Source: AP-15 sp963747735
Lineage (GTDB): Bacteria; Pseudomonadota; Alphaproteobacteria; ATCC43930; CGMCC-115725
Assembly (NCBI GenBank): GCA_963747735.1
Contig: CAVVGE010000007.1
Span: forward strand, 248,001-312,000
DNA: 64,000 bases
Direction of reading: 5' to 3'
In this document: positions 62,772 to 64,000 of the stretch, piece after piece
How the letters are laid out: every line of letters starts with the position of its first letter
Numbering within the stretch: position 1 is the stretch's first letter
Notes under the pieces: model-generated
Seen by the model: the letters and a program-made list of their open reading frames with translations, nothing else
The model's database searches: none
What the model was told of the DNA's origin: nothing
Program-made: the position numbers and the translations under genes

Positions 62772-63869
62772 TTATTCCGGCTTTTCGAGGTCGTCGATCG
62801 CGGCTTTCAAAAAGCGCGCGGCCTCGCCGCCGGTGACGCAGCGGTGGTCGAAGGTCAATGACAACGGCAGCAGGCGATGGGCGACGAGCCGGCCTTCGGC
62901 GGCGACGGCGCGCGGCGTGATCCGGCCGGCGCCGAGGATCGCGACTTGCGGCGGGACGATGACGAGAGCGGCGAACTGCCCGGCGAACATGCCGAAATTC
63001 GACAGCGTGACGGTCTGGCCGCGCAATTCGGCGATCGGCACCGTGCGCGCCCGCAGATCGCGCTTCATCGCCTCGATGCCGCGCCGCAGATCGGCGGTGT
63101 CGCGACCGCCGACATTGCGCAATACCGGCACGAAGAGCCCGTCGCCGGTATCGACCGCAAGGCCGAGATTGATCTCCTGCAAAAGCCGCCGCTCCATCGT
63201 CCGCCCGTCATACCAGGCGTTGAGCGCCGGGACCGCGGTGCAGCCGGCGACGATCGCCCGGATCAGCCGGATCGTTACATCGGTGCCTTTGGGCCAAGCC
63301 TCCACATCGGCCTCGTCGCTGACCGTCGCCGGCACGATCTCGGCGTGCGAGCGCGCCATGTTGAGGGCCATCGCCCGGCGCACGCCCGAAAGCGGCTCGG
63401 CCGGGCCGGCTTCGGTCACGGCGCGCGCGACGCGCTCGACATCGGCGCTGGTGATCGCCCCGCCCGGCCCGCTCGCGGTGACCTCGGCCAGATCGACACC
63501 GAGCCGTTGCGCCAAAGCGCGCACCGCAGGCGCCGCCCTGATCCCGCCCGGCGCCGGGGTCGGCGCGGCCGGCTGGGCCGGTGCCGGGGCCGCCGCGGCG
63601 AGCTCGCCGACGACGGTGCCGGTATCGGCCCGCCGGCCGTCATCGTATTCGACGAGCGGCGCTCCGACCTTGACCCGCTCGCCGGGTCGCGCGAAAAGCC
63701 GCGCGATCCGCCCGGAATGCGGCGACGGCACCTCGACCACCGCCTTTTCGGTCTCGACCGAAACCAGCGGCTGGTCGGCCACGACATGGTCGCCCTCGGC
63801 AACATGCCATGCGACCAGCTCAGCCTCCTGCAGCCCCTCGCCGAGATCGGGCAGGACAAAGGTGGTCAT
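62772..63869 (-). CDS. Dihydrolipoamide acyltransferase E2 (2-oxoacid dehydrogenase complex)
   Basis: A 365-residue E2 subunit. The lipoyl domain spans residues 2-78, with the attachment Lys42 in ETEKAVVEV. An Ala/Pro-rich linker leads to the E3-binding motif (about residues 110-145; AAPAVRALAQRLGVDL). The catalytic domain ends in SLTFDHRCVTGGEAARF, with His342 and Asp341. The lack of a second lipoyl domain and the size fit a branched-chain or acetoin-type E2. E1 and E3 partners would be upstream beyond 63869, so outside the window on the minus strand. Confidence 0.92.
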   Translation of the reverse strand: MTTFVLPDLGEGLQEAELVAWHVAEGDHVVADQPLVSVETEKAVVEVPSPHSGRIARLFARPGERVKVGAPLVEYDDGRRADTGTVVGELAAAAPAPAQPAAPTPAPGGIRAAPAVRALAQRLGVDLAEVTASGPGGAITSADVERVARAVTEAGPAEPLSGVRRAMALNMARSHAEIVPATVSDEADVEAWPKGTDVTIRLIRAIVAGCTAVPALNAWYDGRTMERRLLQEINLGLAVDTGDGLFVPVLRNVGGRDTADLRRGIEAMKRDLRARTVPIAELRGQTVTLSNFGMFAGQFAALVIVPPQVAILGAGRITPRAVAAEGRLVAHRLLPLSLTFDHRCVTGGEAARFLKAAIDDLEKPE

Positions 63870-63896
63870 CGGCGGAGCTTGGTAGAAGCGCCGTGC

Positions 63897-64000
63897 ATTC
63901 TTCGAGACGGCCGCGCTGCGGCCTCCTCAGAACGAGGAATTCTTCGTGCTGACATCAGACATTCCTTACGCTGAGGAGCATCGCAGGCGCGTCTCGAAGC
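63897..64000. repeat. Palindromic repeat at the window end
   Basis: CTTCGAGACG (about 63899) and CGTCTCGAAG (about 63989-63998) are reverse complements, and inner CCTCCTCAG faces CTGAGGAG. It lies upstream of the E2 gene. The CTTCGAGACG-CTCCTCAG pattern is a familiar alphaproteobacterial intergenic repeat; the right end may continue beyond the window. Confidence 0.65.

Overview
The window is GC-rich DNA from what looks like an alphaproteobacterium, probably a soil or freshwater Rhodospirillales or Hyphomicrobiales relative. The basis is the strong third-position GC, the gene families present (two complete Liv-type branched-chain amino acid ABC operons, TauD/TfdA oxygenase, YbfB-type MFS, PEP-CTERM protein, CopC/CopD copper genes) and the families of palindromic intergenic repeats. 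No rRNA, tRNA or CRISPR array was seen, so placement below class level is a guess.

Layout. 1-8.9 kb: end of a DsbD/ScsB-like thiol-disulfide protein, an MFS transporter, a PEP-CTERM protein with an apparent sigma-54 promoter, a sterol-desaturase-family enzyme, a cupin, an alpha/beta hydrolase, a GNAT acetyltransferase and a second MFS transporter. 8.9-18.2 kb: a frameshifted iron-type alcohol dehydrogenase, a VOC protein, an AhpD-like protein, Mpo1-like protein, asd, GIY-YIG nuclease, an orphan YejE-type permease, enoyl-CoA hydratase, an amidohydrolase and a TauD-type dioxygenase. 18.2-21.2 kb: an AT-richer island carrying a retron. 21.2-41 kb: a frameshifted asparaginase, Liv operon 1 (with an embedded acyl-CoA ligase), a CobW GTPase beside a hydantoinase-type amidohydrolase, a copper locus (DUF2946-like, unknown secreted protein, CopC, CopD-cytochrome-thioredoxin-fold fusion) and Liv operon 2. 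41-64 kb: exonuclease III with an internal duplication, a CadC-like regulator divergent from an NTF2-fold protein, ErpA, a frameshifted AceE-like E1, a decayed GAF/PAS histidine kinase, a YncE-like propeller protein, a large hydrolase, a KefB/YbaL-type antiporter, a DUF924 protein, a broken muramidase-like protein, a large FAD/Fe-S oxidoreductase, a frameshifted RTX/adhesin-like surface protein, YccF and a lipoyl E2.

The standout system is the retron at about 18.86-20.97 kb. An upstream structured region holds a perfect 18-bp inverted repeat (the likely msd stem) flanked by a 9-bp complementary pair that could be a1/a2. It is followed by an effector with nucleoside-deoxyribosyltransferase-like motifs and then a reverse transcriptase carrying the retron hallmarks NAxxH, YADD and VTG, overlapping the effector by ATGA. 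The gene order and effector match the Eco1/Ec86 (type II-A) anti-phage retrons.

A second theme is repetitive palindromes. At least four families lie between genes. One composite copy is read through in frame inside the FAD/Fe-S oxidoreductase, and another supplies the C-terminal tail of the CobW protein. A third theme is single-base frameshifts: seven otherwise well-conserved genes are broken, and 11 of the 13 shifts that can be placed look like one extra base. That sign bias suggests consensus errors of the assembly as much as real decay, so those genes may be intact in the living organism.
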